From the NCBI RefSeq assembly GCF_016806065.1, contig NZ_CP032405.1:3004001-3068000 (forward strand): a stretch of DNA of 64,000 nt, written 5' to 3'. Under the pieces are notes generated by a model. It did no database searches. It saw only the letters and a list, made by a program, of their open reading frames with translations, and was not told where the DNA came from. Shown here piece by piece: positions 26,150 to 35,789 of this stretch (position 1 is its first letter; each line of letters begins with the position of its first letter). A program made the position numbers and the translations under genes. The DNA comes from Rhizobium rosettiformans. Lineage in GTDB: Bacteria > Pseudomonadota > Alphaproteobacteria > Rhizobiales > Rhizobiaceae.

Positions 26150-28426
26150 ATGGGGACAAATCAGCTTCCGCCCGACGAGGGTGGCGATCACATTCTTCCG
26201 GTCGACCTGAAGGCGGCGCTCGAAGAGCGTTATCTCGCCTATGCCTTGTCGACGATCATGCATCGCGCGCTGCCGGACGTCCGCGACGGGCTCAAACCCG
26301 TGCATCGCCGCATCATCCACGCGATGAGCGAGATGGGCATCCGCCCGAACTCGGCGTTCAAGAAATGCGCCCGTATCGTCGGCGACGTCATCGGTAAGTT
26401 CCACCCGCATGGCGACCAGTCGGTCTATGATGCGCTGGTGCGCCTCGCGCAGGACTTCTCCCAGCGCTATCCGGTGGTGGACGGGCAGGGCAACTTCGGC
26501 AATATCGACGGCGACAGTGCAGCCGCCTATCGTTACACCGAAGCCCGCATGACCGACGTCGCGGCCCTTTTGCTCGAAGGCATCGACCAGGATGCTGTCG
26601 ATTTTCGCCCGACCTATAACGAGGAAGACGACGAGCCGACGGTTCTGCCGGGCGCTTTCCCGAACTTGCTCGCCAATGGTGCCTCGGGGATCGCGGTCGG
26701 CATGGCGACGTCCATTCCGCCGCACAATGCCCATGAGCTCTGCGATGCGGCCCTCTATCTGATCAAGAACCCAGGTGCCCCCGTCGAGGAGCTGCTGGCA
26801 GATCCCGCCCATCCGGAACGCGGCGGCATCGAAGGACCCGACTTCCCGACCGGTGGCGTGATCGTCGAGAGCCGCGCCTCGATGCTCGAGACCTATCGCA
26901 CCGGCCGCGGTGGTTTCCGCGTCCGTGCCAAATGGGAGACGGAAGACCTTGGCCGCGGCGGCTACCAGATCATCGTCACCCAGATCCCCTTCCAGGTGCA
27001 GAAGTCGCGCCTGATCGAAAAGATTGCCGAACTGCTCATCGCCCGCCGCCTGCCGCTCTTGGAAGACGTGCGCGACGAAAGTGCGGAAGATGTTCGTCTT
27101 GTGCTGGTGCCGAAGAGCCGCACGGTCGACGCCACGCTGCTGATGGAATCGCTCTTCAAGCTCACCGAGCTCGAAAGCCGTATTCCGCTCAACATGAACG
27201 TGCTGTCCCAGGGCAAGGTGCCCAAGGTCATGGCCCTCAACGAGGTGCTGACCGAGTGGCTCGCCCACCGCAAGGACGTGCTCATCCGTCGTTCGAAGTT
27301 CCGTCTGGCCGCCATCGACCGGCGCCTGGAAATCCTCGGCGGCCTCTTGATCGCCTATCTCAACCTCGACGAGGTGATCCGGATCATCCGCGAGGAGGAC
27401 GAGCCGAAGCCTGTGCTGATCGCCAAATGGGATCTGACCGACAACCAGGCCGAAGCCATCCTCAACATGCGGTTGCGCAACCTTCGCAAGCTCGAAGAGT
27501 TCGAGATCCGCAAGGAGCATGAGGCGCTCTCGGCCGAGAAGGCCGAGATCGAATCCCTGCTCGCCTCCGATGACAAGCAGTGGCAGACCGTCGCCTGGGA
27601 AATCGGCGAGGTGAAGAAGAAATACGCCAAGGCGACCGAGCTCGGACGCCGCCGCACCGTCTTCTCCGACGCTCCCAGCGCGGATGTCGAAGCGATCCAG
27701 CAGGCGATGATCGAAAAGGAACCGATCACCGTCGTCATCTCCGAAAAGGGCTGGATCCGCGCGCTGAAGGGCCACATCTCCGACACCTCGTCGCTGACTT
27801 TCAAGGAAGGCGACGCGCTAAAGGTTGCCTTCCCGGCCCAGACGACAGACAAGATCCTGCTGGTGACCACGGGCGGCAAGGTCTACACGCTTGGCGGCGA
27901 CAAGCTGCCCGGTGGCCGTGGCCACGGTGAGCCGCTGCGCATCATGGTCGACATGGAAAACGATCAGGACGTGCTGACCGCCTTCGTCCATGACGCAAGC
28001 CGCAAGCTGATCTTCGTCTCGACCGCCGGCAACGGCTTCATCGTGCCGGAAGGCGAGGTCGTCGCCAATACCCGCAAGGGCAAGCAGATCATGAATGTCG
28101 GCATGCCCGACGAGGCAAAGCTGGTGGTCCCCGTCAGCGGCGATCATCTGGCGGTCGTCGGCGAAAACCGCAAGCTGCTGGTTTTCCCGCTGACCCAGAT
28201 CCCGGAAATGACCCGCGGCAAGGGCGTGCGCCTGCAGCGCTACAAGGATGGCGGCATCTCCGACGTCAAGTTCTTGACGATGGCAGACGGTCTGACCTGG
28301 GCCGACAGTGCCGGCCGCACCTTTACCAAGACCAAGGAGGAACTGGTCGAATGGCAGGGCGATCGCGCGTCTGCCGGCCGTCTGGTGCCTAAGGGCTTCC
28401 CGCGCAGCGGCAAGTTCTCGGGCTGA
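26150..28426 (+). CDS. parC: DNA topoisomerase IV subunit A
   Basis: The DNA-cleaving subunit that decatenates daughter chromosomes with ParE. The protein is 758 residues. The N-terminal winged-helix/tower region includes [20 protein letters not shown], and the catalytic tyrosine is Tyr129 in [13 protein letters not shown]. The short C-terminal beta-propeller region with loosely conserved blades distinguishes it from GyrA. The quinolone-determining residues lie in [20 protein letters not shown], with the serine position of other ParC proteins read here as lysine-phenylalanine, so no resistance claim is made. Confidence 0.95.
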   Translation: MGTNQLPPDEGGDHILPVDLKAALEERYLAYALSTIMHRALPDVRDGLKPVHRRIIHAMSEMGIRPNSAFKKCARIVGDVIGKFHPHGDQSVYDALVRLAQDFSQRYPVVDGQGNFGNIDGDSAAAYRYTEARMTDVAALLLEGIDQDAVDFRPTYNEEDDEPTVLPGAFPNLLANGASGIAVGMATSIPPHNAHELCDAALYLIKNPGAPVEELLADPAHPERGGIEGPDFPTGGVIVESRASMLETYRTGRGGFRVRAKWETEDLGRGGYQIIVTQIPFQVQKSRLIEKIAELLIARRLPLLEDVRDESAEDVRLVLVPKSRTVDATLLMESLFKLTELESRIPLNMNVLSQGKVPKVMALNEVLTEWLAHRKDVLIRRSKFRLAAIDRRLEILGGLLIAYLNLDEVIRIIREEDEPKPVLIAKWDLTDNQAEAILNMRLRNLRKLEEFEIRKEHEALSAEKAEIESLLASDDKQWQTVAWEIGEVKKKYAKATELGRRRTVFSDAPSADVEAIQQAMIEKEPITVVISEKGWIRALKGHISDTSSLTFKEGDALKVAFPAQTTDKILLVTTGGKVYTLGGDKLPGGRGHGEPLRIMVDMENDQDVLTAFVHDASRKLIFVSTAGNGFIVPEGEVVANTRKGKQIMNVGMPDEAKLVVPVSGDHLAVVGENRKLLVFPLTQIPEMTRGKGVRLQRYKDGGISDVKFLTMADGLTWADSAGRTFTKTKEELVEWQGDRASAGRLVPKGFPRSGKFSG

Positions 28427-28445
28427 ACTCAAGGTCCCGATAGAC

Positions 28446-28475
28446 AAAGCCGGTCGCCTTGCGGCCGGCTTTTCT
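28446..28475 (+). terminator. Rho-independent terminator of parC
   Basis: A perfect 8-base stem AAAGCCGG/CCGGCTTT (28446-28453 and 28465-28472) is followed by TTCT. It lies between the convergent parC and cNMP-CPBP genes and, since the stem starts with AAA, may work in both directions. Confidence 0.75.
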
Positions 28476-28478
28476 CTG

Positions 28479-29621
28479 TCAGCCGCGCTCCCAGATCGAC
28501 CAGACCCCCATCAGCGTCGCGGCATTGCCCAGGATGAAGTGCGAGACGATGGGGCCGGCGAGGTTGCGATACTTCAGGTGCAGCCAGCCCCAGACGATGC
28601 CGGAGACGAGGGCGACGACGGCGAGCGACTGCGAATAGTGCAGGTGCAGTGTGGAGAAGATCAGCGAGGTGATCACGATCGCCGACATCGGGCGGGTCTT
28701 GCCCGGCATCAGATCGGCAATCGCCGTCAGCAGCACCCCGCGGCAGATCCATTCCTGGAGCGGTGCGACGACGATGTAGGTGTAGACGGTGATCGTCACA
28801 AGCTTGGGGTCGAGGATCGGCGTTCCCTGAAGCTCCGGATAGAGCATGATGCGGAAATAGGCCATGGCGGCCAGGGCGACGGCGCTGATGGCGAGTCCCA
28901 TGCCGATCGATTTCCAGAGATTCCCCATCCGGATGCCCATATCGTGCCGCGTCAGACCGCAGCGCACGGTCAGTCCCCAAATGACGAACGCGCCCCAGAC
29001 TTCCATCACGCGTGAGGTCCAGAACATCACCTGCGATTGATGGGTCACCTTGAGATTGGTCAGGATGAGGCTGTTCACCAAGGCATAGATGTTGATCATC
29101 AGAACCATGGTGACGAAGAGAAAGGCGAGCGCGTGATAGCGCCGATCAGCCTCCTCGAGCGCCACGAACTGCTGCCTGAGCTTGCCGTAACTCGCCGACA
29201 GCTGAGCATAGATCTTGCGGAAGAAGAGGGTGGCGAGCTCGGGCCGATCGCTGAGAAACTCGCGATACTGCGCGCGGTCGATTGTCCAGCCACGCAGCGG
29301 TGTCAGCGTTCTGGCCGAAGCACTGCGCGGATCTCCGCTGATCAGCCCCAGTTCCCCGATAAGGGACCCTTCGCCGGCGATCGCGAGAACATTGCCGCTC
29401 TCCTCGTCATAGACCTCGATCTCGCCCTCGGCGATCAGGATGGCAAAGTGGCTATCGTCTCCCTTGCGGAAGAGGATCGTACCGGCTTCATGGTGCACCG
29501 GATCGACATGGCTGCGGAAGGCGTCGAGATAGCTGTCGCTCACCCTGATGGAGGTGTCTTTCAGCAGCTTCTCGGCAAAATCAGGCTGTCCGGCCCGTTG
29601 CGTTGCGTCGACCGTGCTCAT
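28479..29621 (-). CDS. Cyclic-nucleotide-binding domain fused to CPBP intramembrane protease domain
   Basis: A 380-residue two-part protein. Residues about 20-140 form a cNMP-binding beta-barrel (EAGTILFRKGDDSHFAILIA, then GEGSLIGELGLISGDPRSAS, where the phosphate-binding Arg is in the expected place). About seven membrane helices follow from residue 165. The CPBP/Abi protease motifs are QEWICRG (about residue 287, normally EExxxR, first Glu is Gln), FSTLHLH (FxxxH) and SHFILGNAA (HxxxN). A ligand-gated membrane protease is the obvious reading. It has no clear operon partner. Confidence 0.85.
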   Translation of the reverse strand: MSTVDATQRAGQPDFAEKLLKDTSIRVSDSYLDAFRSHVDPVHHEAGTILFRKGDDSHFAILIAEGEIEVYDEESGNVLAIAGEGSLIGELGLISGDPRSASARTLTPLRGWTIDRAQYREFLSDRPELATLFFRKIYAQLSASYGKLRQQFVALEEADRRYHALAFLFVTMVLMINIYALVNSLILTNLKVTHQSQVMFWTSRVMEVWGAFVIWGLTVRCGLTRHDMGIRMGNLWKSIGMGLAISAVALAAMAYFRIMLYPELQGTPILDPKLVTITVYTYIVVAPLQEWICRGVLLTAIADLMPGKTRPMSAIVITSLIFSTLHLHYSQSLAVVALVSGIVWGWLHLKYRNLAGPIVSHFILGNAATLMGVWSIWERG

Positions 29622-29724
29622 GCGTGTATCCGTCCAGATTGGAATCTGGCCGGATACTACTGATTTCGTTCAGGAAACGCAGAGGTGTCGATCGTCCATT
29701 TCTGGGGTCAATCAGCACTCGCCC

Positions 29725-31725
29725 TTAAAGACCGGACACGCTCGCCAGTCGGGGGAAGGACTTGATGCGTACTTCGTCGATTGGCACAGGGCGGCCGAGA
29801 TAATAGCCCTGGCCGAGCTCGATCCCGAGTTCGTGCATCAGTTCCACATGGTCGGCCGTCTCCAGGCCCTCGATCAGGATCTTCAGGCCGCGATTGCGGA
29901 TGAGGCGAATGATGTCTTCGAGCATGGCGCGCCCTGCCGGACGGCGGGCGTCCTGCAGGAAGGATCGGTCGATCTTGACGGTGTCGAAGGGGAAGAGGCG
30001 CAGCCAGGAGAGGCCGGCAAAGCCCGTGCCGAAGTCGTCGAGCCAGATGCGGATCCCGAGCGCCTGCAGATCGGTGATGCAGCGGATGACATCCGACTGC
30101 CCTTCCATGTCGATGCCCTCGGTGATCTCGAAGGCGAGCTGCGAACCGGAAACGCCCGTCTCTTCGAGGATCGTCGAGACAGCCAGCGCAAAGCCGCGCG
30201 ACTTGAGCTGAATGGCCGAGACATTGACGCTCGCCATCGGCGCTATGCCGGTTGCCAGCACTTCGGTGCAGGCTCGGCGGATCGCCCAGAGGCCGAGATC
30301 GAGGATCGCACCCGTGCGTTCGGCGACGGGGATGAACTGGGCCGGCGACAGCGGCGTGCCGTCGACCATCTTCATACGCATCAGCGACTCGACCGCTTCG
30401 ACGCGGCCGGTGCGCAGGTTCTGGATTGGCTGGTAGACCAGATGCACGAGGTCGTTCTTGACCGCCATCCGGAGCGTCGCTGCGATATTCTCGTTGTCGT
30501 CGCTGGTCAGCGGATCGTTCGGGTTGAACAGCCGGATGCAGTTTCGACCATTCGCCTTGGCCGAATAGAGCGCCCGATCCGCCTCGTTGATGATGCGCTC
30601 GAGCTTGGGGCCGCTCTGCGGACGCGTATAGGAGGCGCCGACACTGACGGTCACCACCGCCTGGCCATCGCGCCGCTGGTCATGGACGAGATGCAGACCC
30701 TCGACGGCGCTGCGGATGATCTCGCAGAGTGCCATAACCTGATCTCGGCCCGTGACGCGCGACAGCACGATGAACTCTTCGCCACCATAGCGGCCGACCG
30801 ATGCATTGAGCGGCTTCAGCGTGTCGTTCAGCACGCTCGCGACCAGGATCAGGCAGCGGTCGCCGGCCTGATGGCCGTAAAAATCATTGTATTTCTTGAA
30901 GAAGTCGACATCGACGAGGATTGCCGCAAAGGCCTTTCCTTCGCTCTGCCAGTCGTTCCAGTAGTCGCGAAGCCGCTTGTCCACAGCGCGGCGGTTTTCG
31001 ACGCCCGTCAGATAGTCAGTGTTAGACAGGCGTTCCAACGCGACCCCACGTTTCTCCGATTCCCGATGTTGGTGCGCCGCCTCGAGCGCATTGAGGAATA
31101 CGTTGTATCGCTCGCCGTTCAGCTTCCAGTTCACGTAGGAGGTGAAAATGAAGCACGAAATGTAAAAGAGCCCGAAATTGATCGAGTAAACCAGATCGCC
31201 GGGGAACATGGCGAGCATACTGCCAAGTAGGATGCCCAACACCGCGATAGAGGTCACGACTGATAGCACGAAGGGAAAGATGAAGAAGAGGTTGGCCCCC
31301 ATCATGAAAATGGTGCCGAAGATCATGTATAGGCGGATGCTTTCGACGGCCGTGGTCTGGAGTGCAGGCAGCAGCCAAACGACATAGCCCGCCACGATGG
31401 ATGCTGCCGAAATAGTCTCGATTACGCCGGCCCTTGCTTTTCCCCAGCAGCAAACTTCCAGAACGACAAGTGATGCAACGCCGACGATCAGGCGTGCAAG
31501 TATCGTGGTCTGAGCCACATCTGGGATGAGGACCAGGTCGCTAATGGCAAACAGCATGTAGACGAAGACGGCTACCCACAGACCCTGTCGAGCGCTGGTC
31601 ACACGGGCTGGACCAGTATGGGTCTCATACAGCCTACGTAAGGTCGAGACCGGCGCTTGGCTCGGGCAGGTTTTGCCCGTCACTTCAAGATCATTGAGGG
31701 CAGCGTGCGACATGAAAGGTTCCAT
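29725..31725 (-). CDS. Membrane GGDEF-EAL protein (cyclic-di-GMP turnover)
   Basis: Makes and/or breaks c-di-GMP at the inner membrane. The 666-residue protein has about six N-terminal helices (residues 45-205), a GGDEF domain with intact GRYGGEEFIVLS (about residue 310) and no RxxD inhibitory site five residues upstream, then an EAL domain. The EAL signature is ESL (about residue 443). The other catalytic residues are present: SVNVSA, FEITEG, LDDFGTG, VKIDRSF, IEGLET and GQGYYLGRP. Start MEPFMSH has GGAG five bases before it. It is divergent from a methyltransferase gene. Confidence 0.93.
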   Translation of the reverse strand: MEPFMSHAALNDLEVTGKTCPSQAPVSTLRRLYETHTGPARVTSARQGLWVAVFVYMLFAISDLVLIPDVAQTTILARLIVGVASLVVLEVCCWGKARAGVIETISAASIVAGYVVWLLPALQTTAVESIRLYMIFGTIFMMGANLFFIFPFVLSVVTSIAVLGILLGSMLAMFPGDLVYSINFGLFYISCFIFTSYVNWKLNGERYNVFLNALEAAHQHRESEKRGVALERLSNTDYLTGVENRRAVDKRLRDYWNDWQSEGKAFAAILVDVDFFKKYNDFYGHQAGDRCLILVASVLNDTLKPLNASVGRYGGEEFIVLSRVTGRDQVMALCEIIRSAVEGLHLVHDQRRDGQAVVTVSVGASYTRPQSGPKLERIINEADRALYSAKANGRNCIRLFNPNDPLTSDDNENIAATLRMAVKNDLVHLVYQPIQNLRTGRVEAVESLMRMKMVDGTPLSPAQFIPVAERTGAILDLGLWAIRRACTEVLATGIAPMASVNVSAIQLKSRGFALAVSTILEETGVSGSQLAFEITEGIDMEGQSDVIRCITDLQALGIRIWLDDFGTGFAGLSWLRLFPFDTVKIDRSFLQDARRPAGRAMLEDIIRLIRNRGLKILIEGLETADHVELMHELGIELGQGYYLGRPVPIDEVRIKSFPRLASVSGL

Positions 31726-32028
31726 TGGTCTCCACTGCGCCGGTTAGGGATGCGTGCTTGATCGGCCCATTGGTCCGTCTCTCAGCAATCATCCACCCTT
31801 GCTTCTCTGAACACTCCGGAGTTTTTCGCATCTGCGAAGGACCCGGCAGGCATTATCGTATTCGTATTTCAGTCTTTCAGCCTTGGTCCGTCTCCTCAAA
31901 GGACGCGGACCTTCGCGCTGTTAACCAAACTCCTCAAAAGTTACCAAATCGAGTCGCGCAATCTCGCAGCTGCACATATGGTAACTGAAGTATTAACGAG
32001 GTTTTCGTTGTTCACGGTGGTGCGGTAT
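31726..32028. promoter_or_regulatory. Long divergent intergenic region with several short palindromes
   Basis: About 300 bases of lower GC lie between the GGDEF-EAL and methyltransferase genes. They contain the palindromes ACTCCGGAGT (31813-31822) and TTCGCATCTGCGAA (31825-31838), then GTTAACCA near 31920, AGTTACCA (31939-31946) and its exact inverse TGGTAACT (31979-31986). No ORF with a ribosome-binding site is seen. These are candidate operators. Which protein binds is unknown. Confidence 0.4.
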
Positions 32029-33072
32029 ATGAGTCAAACTAGATTTACACTCGACGGTGAGAGCTTGATTACTCCGGAAGCGATCGCCGCCCATGTGGTC
32101 GCGCCGGGTACGGAATGGAAGGATGAGGAGTTCAGGACAGCGCGCACGGCACTGGGCCTCACACTCGGAATCGCGCTGCAGCAGTTCGAGCAGGGAAGTG
32201 AACCGCGACAAATCATCCATCGAACTGCAGGTTCTCTACATGACATCCGCCTGCGCTATTCTCCGAGTGTGTGGCAGCAGCTAATCCCGATCGCCCAAGA
32301 GCATCCGGTTGCTCGATACTTCCTCGAAGATCCGTTCACTCGCTGGTCCTTCGAAAAGCCACGCGGTTACTCCGGGGATGCGCAGTTGCTCGATTTCATC
32401 TACGGTCATCCGAGTGTTGCTGACAGAATTGCCGGGGCCTCGCCTTTGGGTAAGGCTCTCTACAATTACACAAAGGACGCGTCGTCATCAGTAGCGGTCC
32501 GCGAGCGTCGCGATCTGCTCACCCAACATGTTGATGAGATTGCTTCTTCGCGCGGCAGCGGAGCGGAAATATTGACGATCGCTGCTGGCCACTTACGGGA
32601 AGCGTGCAGGTCGGTTGCGTTGAAGGAAGGCCGGCTGAAGCGATGGGTTGCACTCGATCAGGACCCGATGAGCATCGGCTCAATCAGCCGTGACTTCGGT
32701 AATACCTGCATTGAAGCTGTCGATGGATCCGTACGAGGCATTCTCGGCGGGCGGCACGACCTCGGTACGTTTGACTTCGTCTATGCGGCAGGGCTTTACG
32801 ACTACTTGAACGACAAGGTATCGATCAAGCTAACGCAGCGTTGCTTGAGCATGCTGAAACCTAACGGAGTCTTCCTGTTCGCCAACTTTGCCACGGACAT
32901 CATGGTGGATGGCTACATGGAAACCTTCATGAATTGGGCCCTTCTGTTGCGATCAGAACCGGATATGTGGCGCATCATCAACGGTAGCGTGGGTGACTCG
33001 CCAGTAGAAGGCACTGTCCGCTTCGGCCAGAACAAGAACATCGTCTACGGCATCATCCGTAAACTGTCCTGA
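32029..33072 (+). CDS. SAM-dependent methyltransferase, 3-hydroxypalmitate methyl ester (PhcB-like) synthase family
   Basis: A 347-residue class I methyltransferase. The N-terminal domain contains FEKPRGYSGDAQLLDFIYG, matching the GYAGDxxxxxxIY signature of proteins annotated as making 3-OH-palmitic acid methyl ester, the Ralstonia PhcB signal. The SAM domain begins ILTIAAGHLREACRSVAL, continuing with ALDQDP and DFVYAAGLYDYL. The product in this organism is unknown. ATG 32029 (MSQTRFTLDG) is preferred to 31978 for lack of a ribosome-binding site at the latter, but either is possible. Codon use is less GC-rich than the neighbours. Confidence 0.72.
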   Translation: MSQTRFTLDGESLITPEAIAAHVVAPGTEWKDEEFRTARTALGLTLGIALQQFEQGSEPRQIIHRTAGSLHDIRLRYSPSVWQQLIPIAQEHPVARYFLEDPFTRWSFEKPRGYSGDAQLLDFIYGHPSVADRIAGASPLGKALYNYTKDASSSVAVRERRDLLTQHVDEIASSRGSGAEILTIAAGHLREACRSVALKEGRLKRWVALDQDPMSIGSISRDFGNTCIEAVDGSVRGILGGRHDLGTFDFVYAAGLYDYLNDKVSIKLTQRCLSMLKPNGVFLFANFATDIMVDGYMETFMNWALLLRSEPDMWRIINGSVGDSPVEGTVRFGQNKNIVYGIIRKLS

Positions 33073-33080
33073 AACGACAC

Positions 33081-33112
33081 AGCCCTTCGCAGCGTTTGAT
33101 CTGCGAAGGGCT
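33081..33112. terminator. Long hairpin between convergent methyltransferase and bpt genes
   Basis: A perfect 12-base stem AGCCCTTCGCAG/CTGCGAAGGGCT (33081-33092 and 33101-33112) with an 8-base loop lies 8 bases after the methyltransferase stop. There is no good T-run on either strand, so its action as a terminator is probable, not certain. Confidence 0.6.
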
Positions 33113-33157
33113 GGCCTGTCCTAAAATGGGACTTCTTTTCTGCGACTTTCTCTGGCT

Positions 33158-33919
33158 TCAGCCCTCGGAATCGAGGGGAAAACGTGTCCAGCCCTGGTTC
33201 ATCAGGTGTTCCTGCGGCTGGAAGCGCGTCTTGTAGCCCATCTTCTTCGAGCCCTGCACCCAGTAGCCGAGATAGACATGCGGCAGACCGAGCGCTTTGG
33301 CCCGGCGAATGTGATCGAGCACCATCATTGTACCGAGTGACCGCTTTTCCATTTCCGGATTGTAGAACGAATAGACCATGGACAGTCCGTCGCTCATCAG
33401 GTCGGACAGCGCAACTGCGATCAGTTCGCCGCGCGGCTGGACCGAAATTCCGTCGCCGGGGACGCGCAGGCGGTATTCGATGACCCGCGTCTGCACATGG
33501 CTGTCCTCGACCATGATCGCATAGTCGAGCGCCGACATGTCCGACATGCCACCGTTCTGATGCCGATGATCGAGATAATGGCGGAAGAGAGAGAACTGCT
33601 CGGTTGAAGGCTGGGCTGGAAAGACGGTGGAGACGAGATCCGCATTGGTGGCCTCGACGCGCCTGAAACCGCGGCTCAGTTCGAACTCGTTGACCAGCAC
33701 CCGGACCGAAACGCAGGCGCGGCAGGATTCGCAGGCCGGCCGATAGGCGATGTTCTGCGAGCGACGAAAGCCCCCTTGTGTCAGTAGATCGTTCATCTCG
33801 GTCGCACGCTGCCCAACCAGGTGGGTGAACACCTTCCGCTCCATCTCTCCCGAAAGATACGGGCACGGCGCAGGCGCCGTCAGATAGAATTGCGGGGAGG
33901 GGCTGGTCTGCGTGTTCAT
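33158..33919 (-). CDS. bpt: Aspartate/glutamate leucyltransferase (N-end rule)
   Basis: Attaches leucine from Leu-tRNA to proteins with N-terminal Asp or Glu, marking them for ClpS-ClpAP. The 253-residue protein has the ATE-family N-terminal motif [18 protein letters not shown], the cysteine cluster [16 protein letters not shown], and the C-terminal GNAT-like domain with [18 protein letters not shown]. The length and CPYL-type start identify the bacterial Bpt branch rather than eukaryotic arginyltransferase. Confidence 0.93.
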   Translation of the reverse strand: MNTQTSPSPQFYLTAPAPCPYLSGEMERKVFTHLVGQRATEMNDLLTQGGFRRSQNIAYRPACESCRACVSVRVLVNEFELSRGFRRVEATNADLVSTVFPAQPSTEQFSLFRHYLDHRHQNGGMSDMSALDYAIMVEDSHVQTRVIEYRLRVPGDGISVQPRGELIAVALSDLMSDGLSMVYSFYNPEMEKRSLGTMMVLDHIRRAKALGLPHVYLGYWVQGSKKMGYKTRFQPQEHLMNQGWTRFPLDSEG

Positions 33920-33981
33920 ATGCGGATGAAGAGAATCCTTTGGCGTGACCTGTCAGAAGTAGGATGGCGCAAGAATGAAAA

Positions 33982-34011
33982 AGGTCAACACTCCGGCGAG
34001 ACGCCGGAGTG
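33982..34011 (-). terminator. Terminator of the RDD gene
   Basis: A perfect 10-base stem CACTCCGGCG/CGCCGGAGTG (33989-33998 and 34002-34011) with a 3-base loop. On the minus strand it is followed by TTGACCTTTTTC, ending transcription 30 bases after the RDD gene stop. Confidence 0.75.
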
Positions 34012-34040
34012 CTTTGTCTCGAATGGCGCGCCGAGCGTGA

Positions 34041-34499
34041 TCAGTAGGTTCGTACCGCAGCTGTGCCGAGCAGCAGGTCATGCACCAGGCGCGAACGCTC
34101 GATGAACAGGCCGGCGAGGAGCACGAGCGGCGTCAGCACGGAGTTGAGGATCCAGAACAGCGCGAGGTGGGCGATCGCCGTGACGAAGTCGATCTTGCGG
34201 CCATCAAGGCGGACCATGGCAATCCCCATCATTCGCATGCCCGGTGTGGACTGGGACGAACCTGCGAGCGACATGCCGAAATAGAGACCGGCCACGACGA
34301 AGAACAGGATCGGATAGAGAAGCCAGCCGAGACCGAGCGTCAGGATACCGAGAAAGAAGACCACGACGGCGGCCGGAATCCAGAGGAGGCCGATGAACAG
34401 GTAGTCGACGAGAAAGGCAAAGACGCGCCGCGAGAGCACGCCGCTATAGGCGCGCCAGTCTTCGGGGGCGGCATAGGACGAATTGCTGTCGAGGCTCAT
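34041..34499 (-). CDS. RDD family membrane protein
   Basis: A 152-residue integral membrane protein of the RDD family. It has the signature region YSGVLSRRVFAFLVDYLFIG (Arg, Asp, Asp positions of the first helix), GWLLYPILFFVVAGLYF, and a final helix before ERSRLVHDLLLGTAAV, the typical RDD ending. Function is unknown. Members have been linked to ion transport. It lies between hemB and bpt on the same strand. Confidence 0.88.
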   Translation of the reverse strand: MSLDSNSSYAAPEDWRAYSGVLSRRVFAFLVDYLFIGLLWIPAAVVVFFLGILTLGLGWLLYPILFFVVAGLYFGMSLAGSSQSTPGMRMMGIAMVRLDGRKIDFVTAIAHLALFWILNSVLTPLVLLAGLFIERSRLVHDLLLGTAAVRTY

Positions 34500-34587
34500 A
34501 TCTGGCTCCTTTAAGGTTGTGTCTCAGATATGGGGAGCCCGATCACGAATACAATAATCCGTGAGGGTCATCCGCGCCGGGTGAACC

Positions 34588-35604
34588 TCAGCCCTGTTTC
34601 GCCAGCAGGCGTGCAACCTCGGGCGCGAAATAGGTGAGGATCCCGTCGCAGCCGGCGCGCTTGAAGCAGAGCAAGGTTTCGAGCATGGCGCGCTCGCCGT
34701 CGATCCAGCCATTTGCCGCCGCAGCCTTGATCTGGCTGTATTCGCCGGAGACCTGATAGGCGAAGACCGGAAGGCCGAAGCTCTCCTTGAGGCGCCAGCA
34801 GATGTCGAGATAGGGAAGGCCAGGCTTGACCATCAGCATGTCGGCGCCTTCCTCGACATCGAGCGCTGCATCGCGCACCGCTTCGGTGCCGTTCGCCGGG
34901 TCGATATAATAGGTCTTCTTGTCACCCTTCAAAAGCCCGCTGGTCGAGATCGCCTCGCGGTAAGGGCCGTAGTAGCAGGACGCAAACTTGGTGGCATAGG
35001 ACATGATGCCGACGCTCTGATGACCGGCAGCATCCAGCCCCCGGCGGATCGCGCCGATACGTCCGTCCATCATGTCGGAGGGCGCGATGATGTCGGACCC
35101 GGCATCGGCCTGGGCGATAGCGGCGCGCACCAGCTGGTCGACCGTCTCATCATTGACGATCTCGCCATCCCGCAGAATGCCGTCATGGCCGTGGCTGGTG
35201 AAGGGATCGAGTGCCACATCGGTAATCACGCCGATATTGGGAACCGCCTTCTTGATTGCAGCGGTCACCTGATTGAGGAGATTGTTGCTCTTCAACACTT
35301 CCGAGCCTGTCTGGTCGCGCAGCTCCATTTCCACATTCGGGAAAGTCGCGAGTGCCGGAATGCCGAGGTCGGCCGCTTCCCTGGCTGCCTCGACCGCCTT
35401 GTCGGCGCTCATCCTGAAAACGCCGGGCATCGCCGCGATCGGCTCCATGATGCCGGAGCCCGGCACGACGAAGATCGGCCAGATCAGATCATCGACGGTC
35501 AACCGGTTTTCCAGAACCATGCGGCGCTGCCAGTCGGACTTGCGCAGACGGCGCATGCGCCGGTGGCCGGTGACGTCGTCTACCTGATGTGTCTTGTCCG
35601 TCAT
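34588..35604 (-). CDS. hemB: Delta-aminolevulinic acid dehydratase (porphobilinogen synthase)
   Basis: Condenses two 5-aminolevulinate molecules to porphobilinogen in haem synthesis. The 338-residue protein carries both Schiff-base lysine regions, LLKGDKKTYYIDPANGTEA and MLMVKPGLPYLDICWRL. The metal region DVALDPFTSHGHDGIL has Asp instead of the zinc cysteines, as in the magnesium-type alphaproteobacterial enzymes. It is followed downstream by the RDD gene. The upstream gap to DUF6163 is divergent. Confidence 0.96.
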   Translation of the reverse strand: MTDKTHQVDDVTGHRRMRRLRKSDWQRRMVLENRLTVDDLIWPIFVVPGSGIMEPIAAMPGVFRMSADKAVEAAREAADLGIPALATFPNVEMELRDQTGSEVLKSNNLLNQVTAAIKKAVPNIGVITDVALDPFTSHGHDGILRDGEIVNDETVDQLVRAAIAQADAGSDIIAPSDMMDGRIGAIRRGLDAAGHQSVGIMSYATKFASCYYGPYREAISTSGLLKGDKKTYYIDPANGTEAVRDAALDVEEGADMLMVKPGLPYLDICWRLKESFGLPVFAYQVSGEYSQIKAAAANGWIDGERAMLETLLCFKRAGCDGILTYFAPEVARLLAKQG

Positions 35605-35789
35605 GATCGCGATCCTTGGTCTGTCTTCGGCTGCTGATTAGCACGCCGATGGATGCTTGCAAAACGGAAGCCTGACGGCGGGTGATCTACGTCTTATCGA
35701 CAATGGCTCGGCGGGGGCGATGACATCAGCAGGGGAGGGCGCCGCAGCCGCGCTGGCGGAGGGGGTGTCCCCAGCTTATCTTCCTTCCC

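Noticed and set aside
25940..27775. Minus-strand frame of 611 codons opposite parC
   Set aside because: It is a shadow of parC, with no signal features or independent ribosome-binding site.
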